The position numbers and the translations under genes are program-made. From Candidatus Lernaella stagnicola (GTDB taxonomy: Bacteria > Lernaellota > Lernaellaia > Lernaellales > Lernaellaceae): DNA of 64,000 bases. Where the stretch lies: the NCBI GenBank assembly GCA_030765525.1, contig JAVCCK010000010.1, positions 434,001 to 498,000 on the forward strand. The letters are read 5' to 3'. Shown here piece after piece: positions 1-7,983 of this stretch (positions are counted from its first letter, which is position 1; each line of letters begins with the position of its first letter). Under the pieces are notes generated by a model. The model did no database searches and had not been told where the DNA came from. It saw only the letters and a program-made list of their open reading frames with translations.

Positions 1-2
1 TC

Positions 3-596
3 CAGGAGATCGTCTCGCGGGTGCAGTGCGCGGGGATACAGACCGCCGCCGCCGCTTTTGCTTTCTTGATCGCCGATCTGGTTCGCAACGGTCACGTGTT
101 GCAGGACTATCTGGAAATGCCGATATTTCCTGTAAAATTCGACGGTTATAACGGAATGTTCTACACGTCCTATGTACCCAAAGCCGCGCCGATGATCGTT
201 CCCAAGGCCGGGGCGTCTCGCTTTGTATACGAATACGCCCGCGTGCTGAGCGAGAATTTCGGCGACCGAGCATGGATTACTCTGGGCAGCACGTGGGAAG
301 GCGTGATCCCCGGAAATGAAGGGCTGGCTTACGATCGGCCGGCGCAACTTATTGCCGACGCAGCGGCGGCGAAAGCCGCGGGGATCGGGCATCTTTGGCT
401 TTATTGTCTCGAAGGTGTTTTGTATAAGGACCAAGCCCTCCTGAAGCCGAGAACACAGGAAGAAAGGAGGGCGTTTTTCGACGTTCTGCGCAGTACGCCA
501 ACCGCCGAACCGGCACCGCACTCAGGCTGGAGCCGCGGGCGACGACGGTTGGAGTGGGCGGCCGGCGATTGGCTGCGATGGTCCTACGATTGGTGA
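3..596 (+). CDS. C-terminal part of an unknown protein (5' end outside window)
   Basis: The reading frame is open from the left edge of the window, so this is the C-terminal ~197 residues of a longer gene; the GTG at 21 is internal. I do not recognise the family. The segment ending in GHLWLYCLEGVLY (about 60 residues before the stop) alternates hydrophobic residues and glycines in the way late strands of TIM-barrel proteins do, and the last 30 residues are rich in Trp and Arg. No signal peptide or membrane segment is visible in this part. The stop is followed by about 110 bases before the next gene on the same strand. An alpha/beta-barrel hydrolase is possible but unproven. Confidence 0.6.
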   Translation, partial: QEIVSRVQCAGIQTAAAAFAFLIADLVRNGHVLQDYLEMPIFPVKFDGYNGMFYTSYVPKAAPMIVPKAGASRFVYEYARVLSENFGDRAWITLGSTWEGVIPGNEGLAYDRPAQLIADAAAAKAAGIGHLWLYCLEGVLYKDQALLKPRTQEERRAFFDVLRSTPTAEPAPHSGWSRGRRRLEWAAGDWLRWSYDW

Positions 597-708
597 CGGG
601 AGGCGCAATAGCCTCGTAATAACAAGACATTAAACACAATAGACGCCGCTTGTTGACAAAGTGATTATCTTTCCAATGAAAAAGAAACAATAAGTAAAGG
701 AGAAGATC

Positions 709-1356
709 GTGAGCGTACTACACGAAAAAGACCGGGAAAAAGTGCGTGGCTTCTTAGAAAAACTCGAGAATCCGGTCAGGATATTGTTTTTCACGCAGGA
801 AATAGAATGCGAGTACTGTTCTGTTACGCGCGGTATGCTCGAAGAAATCAGGGGATTGAACGATAAAATCTCTCTTGAGATTTATGACATTATCAATGAC
901 AAGGAAAAAGCCGATCAATACAGTGTGGAGCATATTCCCGCTACGATTCTGATGACAAACGACGACGTCGGTGTTCGCTTCTATGGTGTGCCCGGCGGCT
1001 ACGAGTTTATGTCGGTCATCGAAGATCTCATCGATCTGAGCCGAGATGATCAGGAACTCGCCGCGCCGATTCTCAACGAACTGAATAAAGTCGACAAACC
1101 GGTAACCATGGAAGTCTTGGTGACGCCGACCTGCCCTTATTGTGCGCGGTCGGTGCGGGCGGCCCACAAATTCGCGATGGCCAACCGAAATATCAAAGGC
1201 GTGATGATCGACGTGCCTGAATTCCCGGAGATCGGCACCAAGTACGGTGTGACCGGCGTGCCGCACACGGTTATCAACGGCGAAACCCATGTGGTTGGCG
1301 CATTGCCCGAGATGCAGATGGCGAAAAAGGTGCTTGAGGCGATCGGAAAAGCGTAA
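709..1356 (+). CDS. Protein disulfide oxidoreductase with two thioredoxin folds (glutaredoxin-like)
   Basis: The 215-residue protein has two thioredoxin-type halves, each with its own redox motif: CEYC near residue 36 and CPYC near residue 142, both early in their half as expected for thioredoxin folds. This matches the protein disulfide oxidoreductase (PDO) family of archaea and some deep-branching or anaerobic bacteria, which catalyse dithiol/disulfide exchange in the cytoplasm, often fed by a thioredoxin reductase. The C-terminal half keeps the cis-proline motif (GVPHTV). No signal peptide is present. The GTG start is supported by an AAAGGAG ribosome site about 6 bases upstream. It stands alone, with no reductase beside it. 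Confidence 0.85.
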   Translation: MSVLHEKDREKVRGFLEKLENPVRILFFTQEIECEYCSVTRGMLEEIRGLNDKISLEIYDIINDKEKADQYSVEHIPATILMTNDDVGVRFYGVPGGYEFMSVIEDLIDLSRDDQELAAPILNELNKVDKPVTMEVLVTPTCPYCARSVRAAHKFAMANRNIKGVMIDVPEFPEIGTKYGVTGVPHTVINGETHVVGALPEMQMAKKVLEAIGKA

Positions 1357-1507
1357 AGGCGACGATCAAGAATACGTGTAACCGTTTGATTTATAAGGTA
1401 TTACGCGCGGCGCGGCATCGTCAACAAACCGGAAGTAGAACGGGTTGGCAAACACGAGACGTTAGTTACAATTAGGAAACAAGAAGACGAGAAATTGTGA
1501 TAATCCA

Positions 1508-1513
1508 TATAAT
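1508..1513 (+). promoter_or_regulatory. Candidate -10 element (TATAAT) for the amidohydrolase-like gene
   Basis: A perfect TATAAT lies 32 bases before the likely TTG start of the next gene, in an AT-rich stretch. No good -35 hexamer sits 16-18 bases upstream, so this is only a weak promoter call. Confidence 0.3.
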
Positions 1514-1545
1514 TGATAAACAATCTCAACAGAGGAGAGGCTTTG

Positions 1546-2565
1546 TTGTTTCAGCGAGAGCAGACCGCACAATCGAATGTAGGATCAATCTATCTTCACG
1601 GCGGACGCGTTTGGCGCAGCGGCGAGATTCGCTCAGAAAACGTTCTCGTCCAAAACGGCGTGATCGCCGCGATCGGCAACATCGAGGCGCCGCCGAACAT
1701 CGAAGCGTGGGAGTTGGAAGGGCGATTGATTACACCCGGTTTCATCGACGCCGAACACGATGTCCGTTTCGACCATCTCGGTGCCACCTGCCCCGGCCCC
1801 TATCTGGATCGCGAGCGCCGCAAGAGAGATATGCCGGACGTGGGACCCGCAAATGACAGCGAATTGGTCGTGGCGATTGAGACCTTAATTAAGGAAGGGG
1901 TATCGACGATCGCGGTGCCCGGCGCGAAGTTGGACGTGAAAGGAATACGCATCGTTTCCGCCCCGTGGATTAGCTCGCTCGTTTTTGAAAGAAATCCCAC
2001 GAAGCGGTTCGCGAGAACAAAAGGCACGCCGATTTATGTTTCTGTCGCGGACGGCGACAGCAAAGAGAAAGCGCGCGACGTGACGTTGCTGCGGGGTTTC
2101 GAGATGCTTAAACCGAATCTCGTGGCCGTGGGCGGCACGGCGCTGCGCCGGGAAGACGCCGAGGAATTGGCGCGAGCCGAAGTTACGCTGGTCTGGCGGC
2201 CGGTAACCGACGAGTACATTTTGGGGCGGACAATCGGCCCAGAAGTCTTCGCCGTCGAAAACCTGAAGCTAATGATAGGGGGAGGTACGCGGCAGGACGG
2301 CGGTCGCGGGTTAATTGCGGCGCTGCAACGGGCGGATTCGTTCGGGTATTGCTCGCGGCGGAAACTGTTGACTGCGGCGACCGAAACGGCTAGGTGGGTG
2401 CTGCAGACGCCAGTGGGAATTGTCGCGGAAGGTTTAGCAGCCGATTTGAACGTTTGGGAAGCCGATGATTTCGAATCGGCGGTATTCGAACGGGGAAAAG
2501 AAGCGCTTTGTGCTACAATCGTGGACGGAAGGTCGGCGTTTCGGCGAAATGGATGTTTCACGTGA
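1546..2565 (+). CDS. Amidohydrolase-superfamily homologue lacking the usual metal ligands
   Basis: The start of the protein (LHGGRVWRSGEIRSENVLVQNG) and its end (adjacent GLAADLNVWE) are the beta-sandwich parts typical of dihydroorotase/imidazolonepropionase-type amidohydrolases. The landmark GFIDxHxH, which binds the metals, reads GFIDAEHD here. The later GTxDG aspartate region reads GGGTRQDGG. The metal centre therefore looks lost and the protein may be a non-catalytic relative. A TTG start at 1546 (or 1543) fits the AGAGGAGAG ribosome site at 1531-1539 better than the upstream TTG at 1513. The last three codons and the stop are written by a parS site. It is followed by mnmG. Confidence 0.65.
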   Translation: MFQREQTAQSNVGSIYLHGGRVWRSGEIRSENVLVQNGVIAAIGNIEAPPNIEAWELEGRLITPGFIDAEHDVRFDHLGATCPGPYLDRERRKRDMPDVGPANDSELVVAIETLIKEGVSTIAVPGAKLDVKGIRIVSAPWISSLVFERNPTKRFARTKGTPIYVSVADGDSKEKARDVTLLRGFEMLKPNLVAVGGTALRREDAEELARAEVTLVWRPVTDEYILGRTIGPEVFAVENLKLMIGGGTRQDGGRGLIAALQRADSFGYCSRRKLLTAATETARWVLQTPVGIVAEGLAADLNVWEADDFESAVFERGKEALCATIVDGRSAFRRNGCFT

Positions 2566-2569
2566 AACA
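2554..2569. promoter_or_regulatory. parS centromere site (copy 1)
   Basis: TGTTTCACGTGAAACA is a perfect 16-base palindrome identical to the classical ParB-binding parS site of bacterial chromosomes. It overlaps the 3' end of the preceding gene: its bases encode the final Cys-Phe-Thr and supply the TGA stop. Confidence 0.95.
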
Positions 2570-2590
2570 TGACGCCAACGCGCCTTGAAA

Positions 2591-2606
2591 TGTTTCACGT
2601 GAAACA
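2591..2606. promoter_or_regulatory. parS centromere site (copy 2)
   Basis: A second perfect TGTTTCACGTGAAACA begins 37 bases after the first and ends 20 bases before the mnmG start. Paired parS sites beside mnmG (gidA) are common near replication origins and would load ParB for chromosome segregation. Confidence 0.95.
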
Positions 2607-2626
2607 ATGAAGGAATTGCATCCACC

Positions 2627-4516
2627 GTGGAAGAGTATTTTGACGTCGTCGTGATCGGCGCCGGCCACGCCGGCGTCGAAGCCGCATACGCCGCAGCGCG
2701 ACTCGGCGCTAACGTCGCACTCGTCACCCTCAGCGTTGAAGCCGTTGCCCGCATGTCGTGCAACCCCTGTATCGGGGGTATGGCCAAAGGGCACCTTGTT
2801 CGCGAAATTGATGCGCTCGGCGGGATCATGGCCAAAGCCGCCGACGAAACGGGAATTCAATTCCGACGGCTCGGCACGAAAAAGGGCCATGCTGTGCGTT
2901 CGCGGCGTTGCCAGTCGGACATGGCGGAATACAGCGGCTTCATGCGGCGGTTCGTGGAACGCGATCCGCGAATTCACCTGCGGCAAGATAACGTCATAGA
3001 AATACTCGTTAAAGACGGGCGCGCTTACGGCTGCCTGGGGCTTTCGGGCCGGCGATATATCGGCCAAGCCACGGTCTTAACGGCGGGTACGTTCTTGCGC
3101 GGTCTCCTGCATATCGGAATGACGCACTTTGCCGGCGGACGTCTCGGCGAAGGGCCAAGCAACGCGCTGTCGGAAAACTTGATGAAACTCGGCCTACCAC
3201 TCGGCCGACTAAAGACGGGAACACCGGCGAGGCTCGATAGCGAAACGATCGACTACAATGAACTTGAAATCCAGCTTGGCGATGAAAAGCCGGCGTTCTT
3301 TTCCTTTGAGACCGGGGGCGTCGAGGTCGATCAAATCCCGTGCCATATCACCTATACGAACGAGCAGACGCACGAAATCATCCGGGGCGGTCTCGATCGC
3401 AGCCCCCTTTACGCGGGGAAGATCGAAGGCGTCGGGGCGCGTTATTGCCCGAGCGTGGAAGACAAGATCGTTCGTTTTCCGGAAAAAACGCAGCACCAGA
3501 TTTTCCTCGAACCTGTTGGCCGGGATTCAACGGAGAGTTATCCCAACGGGATATCGACGAGTTTGCCTTTCGATGTTCAACTCGCGATGATCCACAGCAT
3601 TCGCGGCTTGGAAAGGGCGGAAGTTATCCGGCCGGGCTACGCCATCGAATACGACTTTATGAACCCGGTTCATCTACACCCGAGTCTCGAAGTAAGGAAG
3701 ATCACACACCTTTTCTTTGCCGGGCAGGTGAACGGCACCAGTGGCTACGAGGAAGCGGCCGCGCAGGGCCTGATCGCGGCCGTCAATGCGGTGCACCGCA
3801 TCCGAGACCTTGAACCGGTTATCCTTCGGCGCGACGAGGCGATGATCGGCGTTCTCGTTGACGACCTGGTTACGAAGGGAACTGATGAGCCTTATCGGAT
3901 GTTTACCAGCCGTGCGGAATACCGTCTGCTGCTTCGCGAAGATAACGCGGATCTTCGGTTGACGCCGCTGGGCGAGCAAATTGGGTTGGTTTCCGATGAG
4001 CGGGCGCGAAGAACGGCGGCGAAGAATCGTGATATATCCAGTGAATTCGATAGGTTAGATGGTGTAACCGTCACGCCGACCGAGGCCGTTCTGGAATATC
4101 TGCGGGGGCGCGGGTCTGCGGCGATCCAAAACAAGACATCCCTTGCTAAGCTGCTACGGCGACCGGAGCTTTCCTACGAAGATCTCGACGACCTCGATCC
4201 TCAGCGACCCAGCCTGGATGCCGATGTAATCGAGCAAATTGAGATTCAGATTCAATACTTCGGCTACATCGAGCGACAAAACGAAGAGGCGCGGCGTTTG
4301 CGGGAAGCCGATGCAATCCAAATACCGCCGAATATTTCCTATCGGAAGCTCGCCGGACTATCGACGGAGGTCGCGGAAAAGCTGGACGTCGTGCAGCCGC
4401 GAACGATCGGTCAGGCGGGGCGAATCCCAGGCGTGACACCTGCCGCATTGCAGATCCTCATGGTTCACGCCCACCGACAGGCTCAAGGTGACCGAGCGGA
4501 CCATTCGGAAAAATAA
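2627..4516 (+). CDS. mnmG: tRNA uridine-5-carboxymethylaminomethyl modification enzyme MnmG (GidA)
   Basis: MnmG with MnmE installs the carboxymethylaminomethyl group on U34 of certain tRNAs, using FAD, NADH and methylene-tetrahydrofolate or glycine. The 629-residue length is normal. Clear marks are the FAD-binding GAGHAG near residue 10, the NPCIGGMAKGHLVREIDALGG stretch near 45-65, the family signatures RYCPSVEDK near 270 and AGQVNGTSGYEEAA near 365, and the helical C-terminal domain that binds MnmE. A GTG start is chosen because the protein begins directly with the FAD fold and AAGGA lies 12 bases upstream; the ATG at 2607 is out of frame. MnmE is not in this window, and neither is the rsmG (gidB) that often follows. 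Confidence 0.97.
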   Translation: MEEYFDVVVIGAGHAGVEAAYAAARLGANVALVTLSVEAVARMSCNPCIGGMAKGHLVREIDALGGIMAKAADETGIQFRRLGTKKGHAVRSRRCQSDMAEYSGFMRRFVERDPRIHLRQDNVIEILVKDGRAYGCLGLSGRRYIGQATVLTAGTFLRGLLHIGMTHFAGGRLGEGPSNALSENLMKLGLPLGRLKTGTPARLDSETIDYNELEIQLGDEKPAFFSFETGGVEVDQIPCHITYTNEQTHEIIRGGLDRSPLYAGKIEGVGARYCPSVEDKIVRFPEKTQHQIFLEPVGRDSTESYPNGISTSLPFDVQLAMIHSIRGLERAEVIRPGYAIEYDFMNPVHLHPSLEVRKITHLFFAGQVNGTSGYEEAAAQGLIAAVNAVHRIRDLEPVILRRDEAMIGVLVDDLVTKGTDEPYRMFTSRAEYRLLLREDNADLRLTPLGEQIGLVSDERARRTAAKNRDISSEFDRLDGVTVTPTEAVLEYLRGRGSAAIQNKTSLAKLLRRPELSYEDLDDLDPQRPSLDADVIEQIEIQIQYFGYIERQNEEARRLREADAIQIPPNISYRKLAGLSTEVAEKLDVVQPRTIGQAGRIPGVTPAALQILMVHAHRQAQGDRADHSEK

Positions 4517-4673
4517 GCGGTTTTCTCGGAGCCAGTTGATTTCAACCGGCGACTATGTCTATGATACCTTTGTCTCGGGGAACGCGCTTTTCGCGGATGA
4601 ATGTTATTGTTGTATGGATGGTGCATGGCGGCCGACTAGGTAGAAGTATGCGCAAACGAGCGCAAAGGAAGCC

Positions 4674-6149
4674 GTGTCGTCGATGGGCATGATGGATTAC
4701 CAAAATAGCGCGAAGTACCGCGAGCGGATGGCGGCTGACATGAAGGTGCTCTTCCCGCACCTGAGTAAGCCGGATGAACAAGCGCTTGCACGTCTAGCTC
4801 GCGAGGCCCTCGAGACCGCTCACGAGGCGCGCCGGCGAGAAATTCATCAGCGATTTGGCGCTCGGCCCGAAGAATTGGCATTAAGGTTGCGTCACCTCAC
4901 CGACAGCTTCGAACATTTAGTTGGTTTTCTCGATCAGCGGGAGTCGACTATTCGCCGCACGGGAAGCGACCCCCTGCATGTTGAAGAAGCGAAACCGGAA
5001 AATTTCAAGAGTGTCTTTCTGCAAAGTCGCGGGCACGCGAAAATCGTCGCGGTTGGCGGTGGCAAGGGTGGGATCGGTAAATCGTTAGTCGCGGCAAACT
5101 TGGCGATAGCGCTGGCGACGCTTGGCCGCCAAGTCGTGGCCGTGGACATGGACCTGGGTGGCGCGGACCTGCATTTGTCGTTGGGACTGCGCGCTTTGCC
5201 GCGAAGTCTGAACGACTTCATCGACCGAAAATTCGACAATATCGATGACGTTCGCCTGACCACAGCCTACCGAAACCTAACGGTTATTGCTACGGATTCT
5301 TCGCGTCTCGGCGCGGCGAACATCAAGTATGCGCACAAGGAAAAAATCCTGCGCCACCTGGCGAAGGTCAACTGCGACATCATTATCGTAGACCTCGGAG
5401 CGGAAGTCAGCTTCAATGTTCTGGATGTATTCCTGGCCGCCGATCACCGTTACGTGGTGACAAGTACCGAGCCTACCAGCGTGCTCGAAGCTTACGGCCT
5501 GATTAAGCTGAGCCTATATCGCAAGCTGCGGCACTTCGCGAGCGAAAGCGTTCCGGCCGGCTCGGAGTTGGGGCGCTTGTTCGACACGTTTCTGTTCGAG
5601 AAGGAGAAACGGGAAAACGGCGTGCCGAAAAACGTCTGGGAACTCGTGGAATTACTCGCCGAAAACGAACCGGAGTTGCATAAGCAGTTTGTACGCATTT
5701 TGTACGGTTACACGGTCGATCTAGTCATCAACATGTCCGAAGGCGAGGGGGACCGGAACATCGCCACGGCGATGACAAAACTGTGCCAGGAGCAATTAGC
5801 TCTCAATTTGCGGCACACGTATCGGATACCATACGAGCGCAAGGTGCGTGAAGCGGCGCGAAAGCTGACGCCGGTGACGATCCACGCGCCGCACAGCGGG
5901 GCGGCGCAAGCGCTGTTCCACATTGCAGCCGAGGCGGCACACCGGCACACGGACGCCGAAGAGATGTCCAGGCAAGTCGCTCGCACAGCGGCGAGCGTTA
6001 TGGAGCGCGTGCAGAAGATGCGCGAGGTCGCGGCACTGTCAACGCCGGGACAGCCGGTCAATTGGCTGATTCCGTTAGAGGAGTCGAAAGAGAGCGTCGG
6101 CCAGAAAATCCGCAAATTCCTCAACACCGAGATCCACCTCGGGCGTTAA
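4674..6149 (+). CDS. MinD/FlhG-like P-loop ATPase with N-terminal helical domain
   Basis: A deviant Walker A motif, GGKGGIGKS, at about residues 127-135, the following VDMDLGGADLH switch region and IIIVDLGAE place this 491-residue protein in the MinD/ParA/FlhG ATPase group. Such proteins cycle between nucleotide-bound dimers and monomers to position flagella, division or other cell structures. The first ~115 residues form a charged helical domain that ordinary MinD lacks, and about 90 residues follow the ATPase core. It lies 157 bases after mnmG on the same strand. Its location downstream of parS recalls the position of soj/parA, but the sequence looks more like FlhG. A GTG start at 4674 follows AAGGA; the ATG at 4683 is the alternative. 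Confidence 0.85.
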   Translation: MSSMGMMDYQNSAKYRERMAADMKVLFPHLSKPDEQALARLAREALETAHEARRREIHQRFGARPEELALRLRHLTDSFEHLVGFLDQRESTIRRTGSDPLHVEEAKPENFKSVFLQSRGHAKIVAVGGGKGGIGKSLVAANLAIALATLGRQVVAVDMDLGGADLHLSLGLRALPRSLNDFIDRKFDNIDDVRLTTAYRNLTVIATDSSRLGAANIKYAHKEKILRHLAKVNCDIIIVDLGAEVSFNVLDVFLAADHRYVVTSTEPTSVLEAYGLIKLSLYRKLRHFASESVPAGSELGRLFDTFLFEKEKRENGVPKNVWELVELLAENEPELHKQFVRILYGYTVDLVINMSEGEGDRNIATAMTKLCQEQLALNLRHTYRIPYERKVREAARKLTPVTIHAPHSGAAQALFHIAAEAAHRHTDAEEMSRQVARTAASVMERVQKMREVAALSTPGQPVNWLIPLEESKESVGQKIRKFLNTEIHLGR

Positions 6150-6206
6150 CTCAACAGTACCGGGAAACATTCCTTGTCACGTACCGGCCAGGCCGGAGTC
6201 GCGGGA

Positions 6207-6959
6207 TTATTTGCAGCAATCCGACAGAGTGAGAATGTGGAACGGCTGCGTCAGTGGCGCGTGTGGAACGATCATTCGGCTTTCGAAGCACCCATCAGGG
6301 TTTTCGGAGGTGACGATGGACCACAGGTCGCCGTAGGCGGCGCCGGCGGCGCAGAGTATGTCGGTTTGGCGCTCCATCATCCACAAGGGGCTATCGCCGG
6401 GTAGTTCATGAACGGAATCGATATCGGCGGTATTAATGCAACTCGTTTCGACGTCGGTTTGCGGTTGGTTCACGAGAGCTCGAAACGCAATGTGTTGAGA
6501 GTCGCCCGCCTCTTTCGAAATGATAACCCAGTCCAATTCGGACTTCGAGAGGATGCGGTTCCAGAGATGCCAACCGTCGTCTTTTTGCTCGTCGAGGATG
6601 AAGTGAGGCAGGTATTCGCCGGCCGGGTCCTCGATCAACGTAAGAGTATAGTCCGCGTTGTCTCGGGCCTGGACCCAGATGCCTTCGATACGCACTAAAT
6701 CATCGGCGACATTTTCATTCACGCCAAACTTGATTCGCGCGCCGGTATCGCGGTCGTACATACGAACGAGTCCGAACTCATCGGTCAGGCAACTTTTAAT
6801 CGGGTCTTCGGTCGGTGCGCAGGGTTCTACAGTATCGTCGTCGCTGAAGCTGGTGTCGTTGTCATCGTTATCGCCATCATTGTCGTGGCAAGCGCCAACG
6901 GCCAGCGCAAGGCCCAGCGTAACGGCAAGTAACGTGGCGAACCAAAATGTTTTCATCAC
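6207..6959 (-). CDS. Secreted lipoprotein with Asp-rich tether, unknown function
   Basis: The N-terminus has a basic MMK start, a hydrophobic core and a lipobox ending in Cys (AVGAC). It is followed by about 20 residues made almost only of Asp, Asn, Ser and Thr. The remaining ~200 residues contain several scattered cysteines, including a CC pair three residues from the end, and match no family I know. It should be lipid-anchored on the periplasmic side or at the cell surface. The same lipobox plus acidic tether design recurs in other genes of this window. It faces the MinD-like gene tail to tail, and its start is divergent from the next gene. Confidence 0.75.
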   Translation of the reverse strand: MMKTFWFATLLAVTLGLALAVGACHDNDGDNDDNDTSFSDDDTVEPCAPTEDPIKSCLTDEFGLVRMYDRDTGARIKFGVNENVADDLVRIEGIWVQARDNADYTLTLIEDPAGEYLPHFILDEQKDDGWHLWNRILSKSELDWVIISKEAGDSQHIAFRALVNQPQTDVETSCINTADIDSVHELPGDSPLWMMERQTDILCAAGAAYGDLWSIVTSENPDGCFESRMIVPHAPLTQPFHILTLSDCCK

Positions 6960-7123
6960 GCCCTCCGAATCGCGGAACGAATTGCTGTATGATTATGCGA
7001 TATCGTTTCCTCTTGCAACCATCAAGTGTCGGTTCGTTTGTCGCCGCATTGGAGCGATTGACAAGGCGTCACCACCAGCGCAAAGTTAAATCATTGCTGG
7101 TTTTCGATAAAGGATCATCGGAC

Positions 7124-7933
7124 TTGACCCCTCCTAACGTCTCGGCTCACATCTATCGTAAGTTACTAATACTATGCGTGTTTCTTTCAATATCTTGTAG
7201 TGAATGCGTGGAATCAAAAGCGCCGCCGCAAGTGATAGCTCGCGAGAAACCGCCTCCGGCCGCAGCGGTGCGCTACGATATCTACCCGCGCAGCTTGGTG
7301 ACGCCGCCGCCGAGCGATGAGCAATTTTCGCGTTTGGTACAAGCGATCGACCACATGCTTACCGCCGGCGAGCGAGTAAGCGGCCAACATACTATTCTAT
7401 ATGCCGTCGCCAAGCATTTGAATCTTAAATCAACGGATGTGTTCGCCGATATCGGTGCCGGTACCGGGGCGCTCGAGATCATCTTAATGGAAAACGACCT
7501 ACCGTTTCGGGAAGCCTTGGCTGTGGACATCGATGGGCGGGCACTGAAAGTATTGGACCATGTCTTGTCCAAGCAACACTTTACACAGTCAAAAAAGGTC
7601 AAAACGATTCACTCCACGACATCAGACGTTCGTCTTCCGGCCAAATCGGTCGATGTAGCGGCATTCATCAGCGCCCAGTTTTTCCGGGCCGATGTGTTGG
7701 ACAGCGGCGAATTGAGCGTCCCGCCGAATATCGCAGCGGATTTGCGCTCCCTGCACGCGGCCATGAAACCCGGCGGCATCGTGCATGTGTACGTGCTGGG
7801 AGTAAACTTGAAGGAAGATGAACGCCGCTTCGTCATGCCCCTGGAACAAACCGGTTTTCGGCTCGTGAAAAAGGCAGATGAACTCGCCGATTTTCCGCAA
7901 ACCTGCAAGTATTTCTTGTTTGAGAAGAAATGA
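7124..7933 (+). CDS. Class I SAM-dependent methyltransferase-like protein with N-terminal signal/anchor
   Basis: Residues near 107 read VFADIGAGTGALE, the glycine-rich SAM-binding motif I; AVDIDGRAL and a later KPGGIVHVYV are consistent with motifs II and IV. The chosen TTG start (AAGGA 9 bases upstream) gives a short N-region, then a hydrophobic stretch LLILCVFLSISC that looks like a lipoprotein signal with an imperfect lipobox or a membrane anchor, then a Pro-rich spacer. An exported methyltransferase is unusual because SAM is cytoplasmic, so the domain may be a repurposed fold or be anchored facing inward. An ATG at 6947 would extend it into the divergent gene and is less likely. Confidence 0.7.
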   Translation: MTPPNVSAHIYRKLLILCVFLSISCSECVESKAPPQVIAREKPPPAAAVRYDIYPRSLVTPPPSDEQFSRLVQAIDHMLTAGERVSGQHTILYAVAKHLNLKSTDVFADIGAGTGALEIILMENDLPFREALAVDIDGRALKVLDHVLSKQHFTQSKKVKTIHSTTSDVRLPAKSVDVAAFISAQFFRADVLDSGELSVPPNIAADLRSLHAAMKPGGIVHVYVLGVNLKEDERRFVMPLEQTGFRLVKKADELADFPQTCKYFLFEKK

Positions 7934-7983
7934 GGACTCGGTTCTGACGCACGATTTTTGACCGTTTTTTTGGAGAATGGCGG

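Noticed and set aside
2500-4673. Replication origin (DnaA boxes) beside the parS sites
   Set aside because: No cluster of TTATCCACA-type boxes and no AT-rich unwinding region was seen here, so I do not call oriC in the window.
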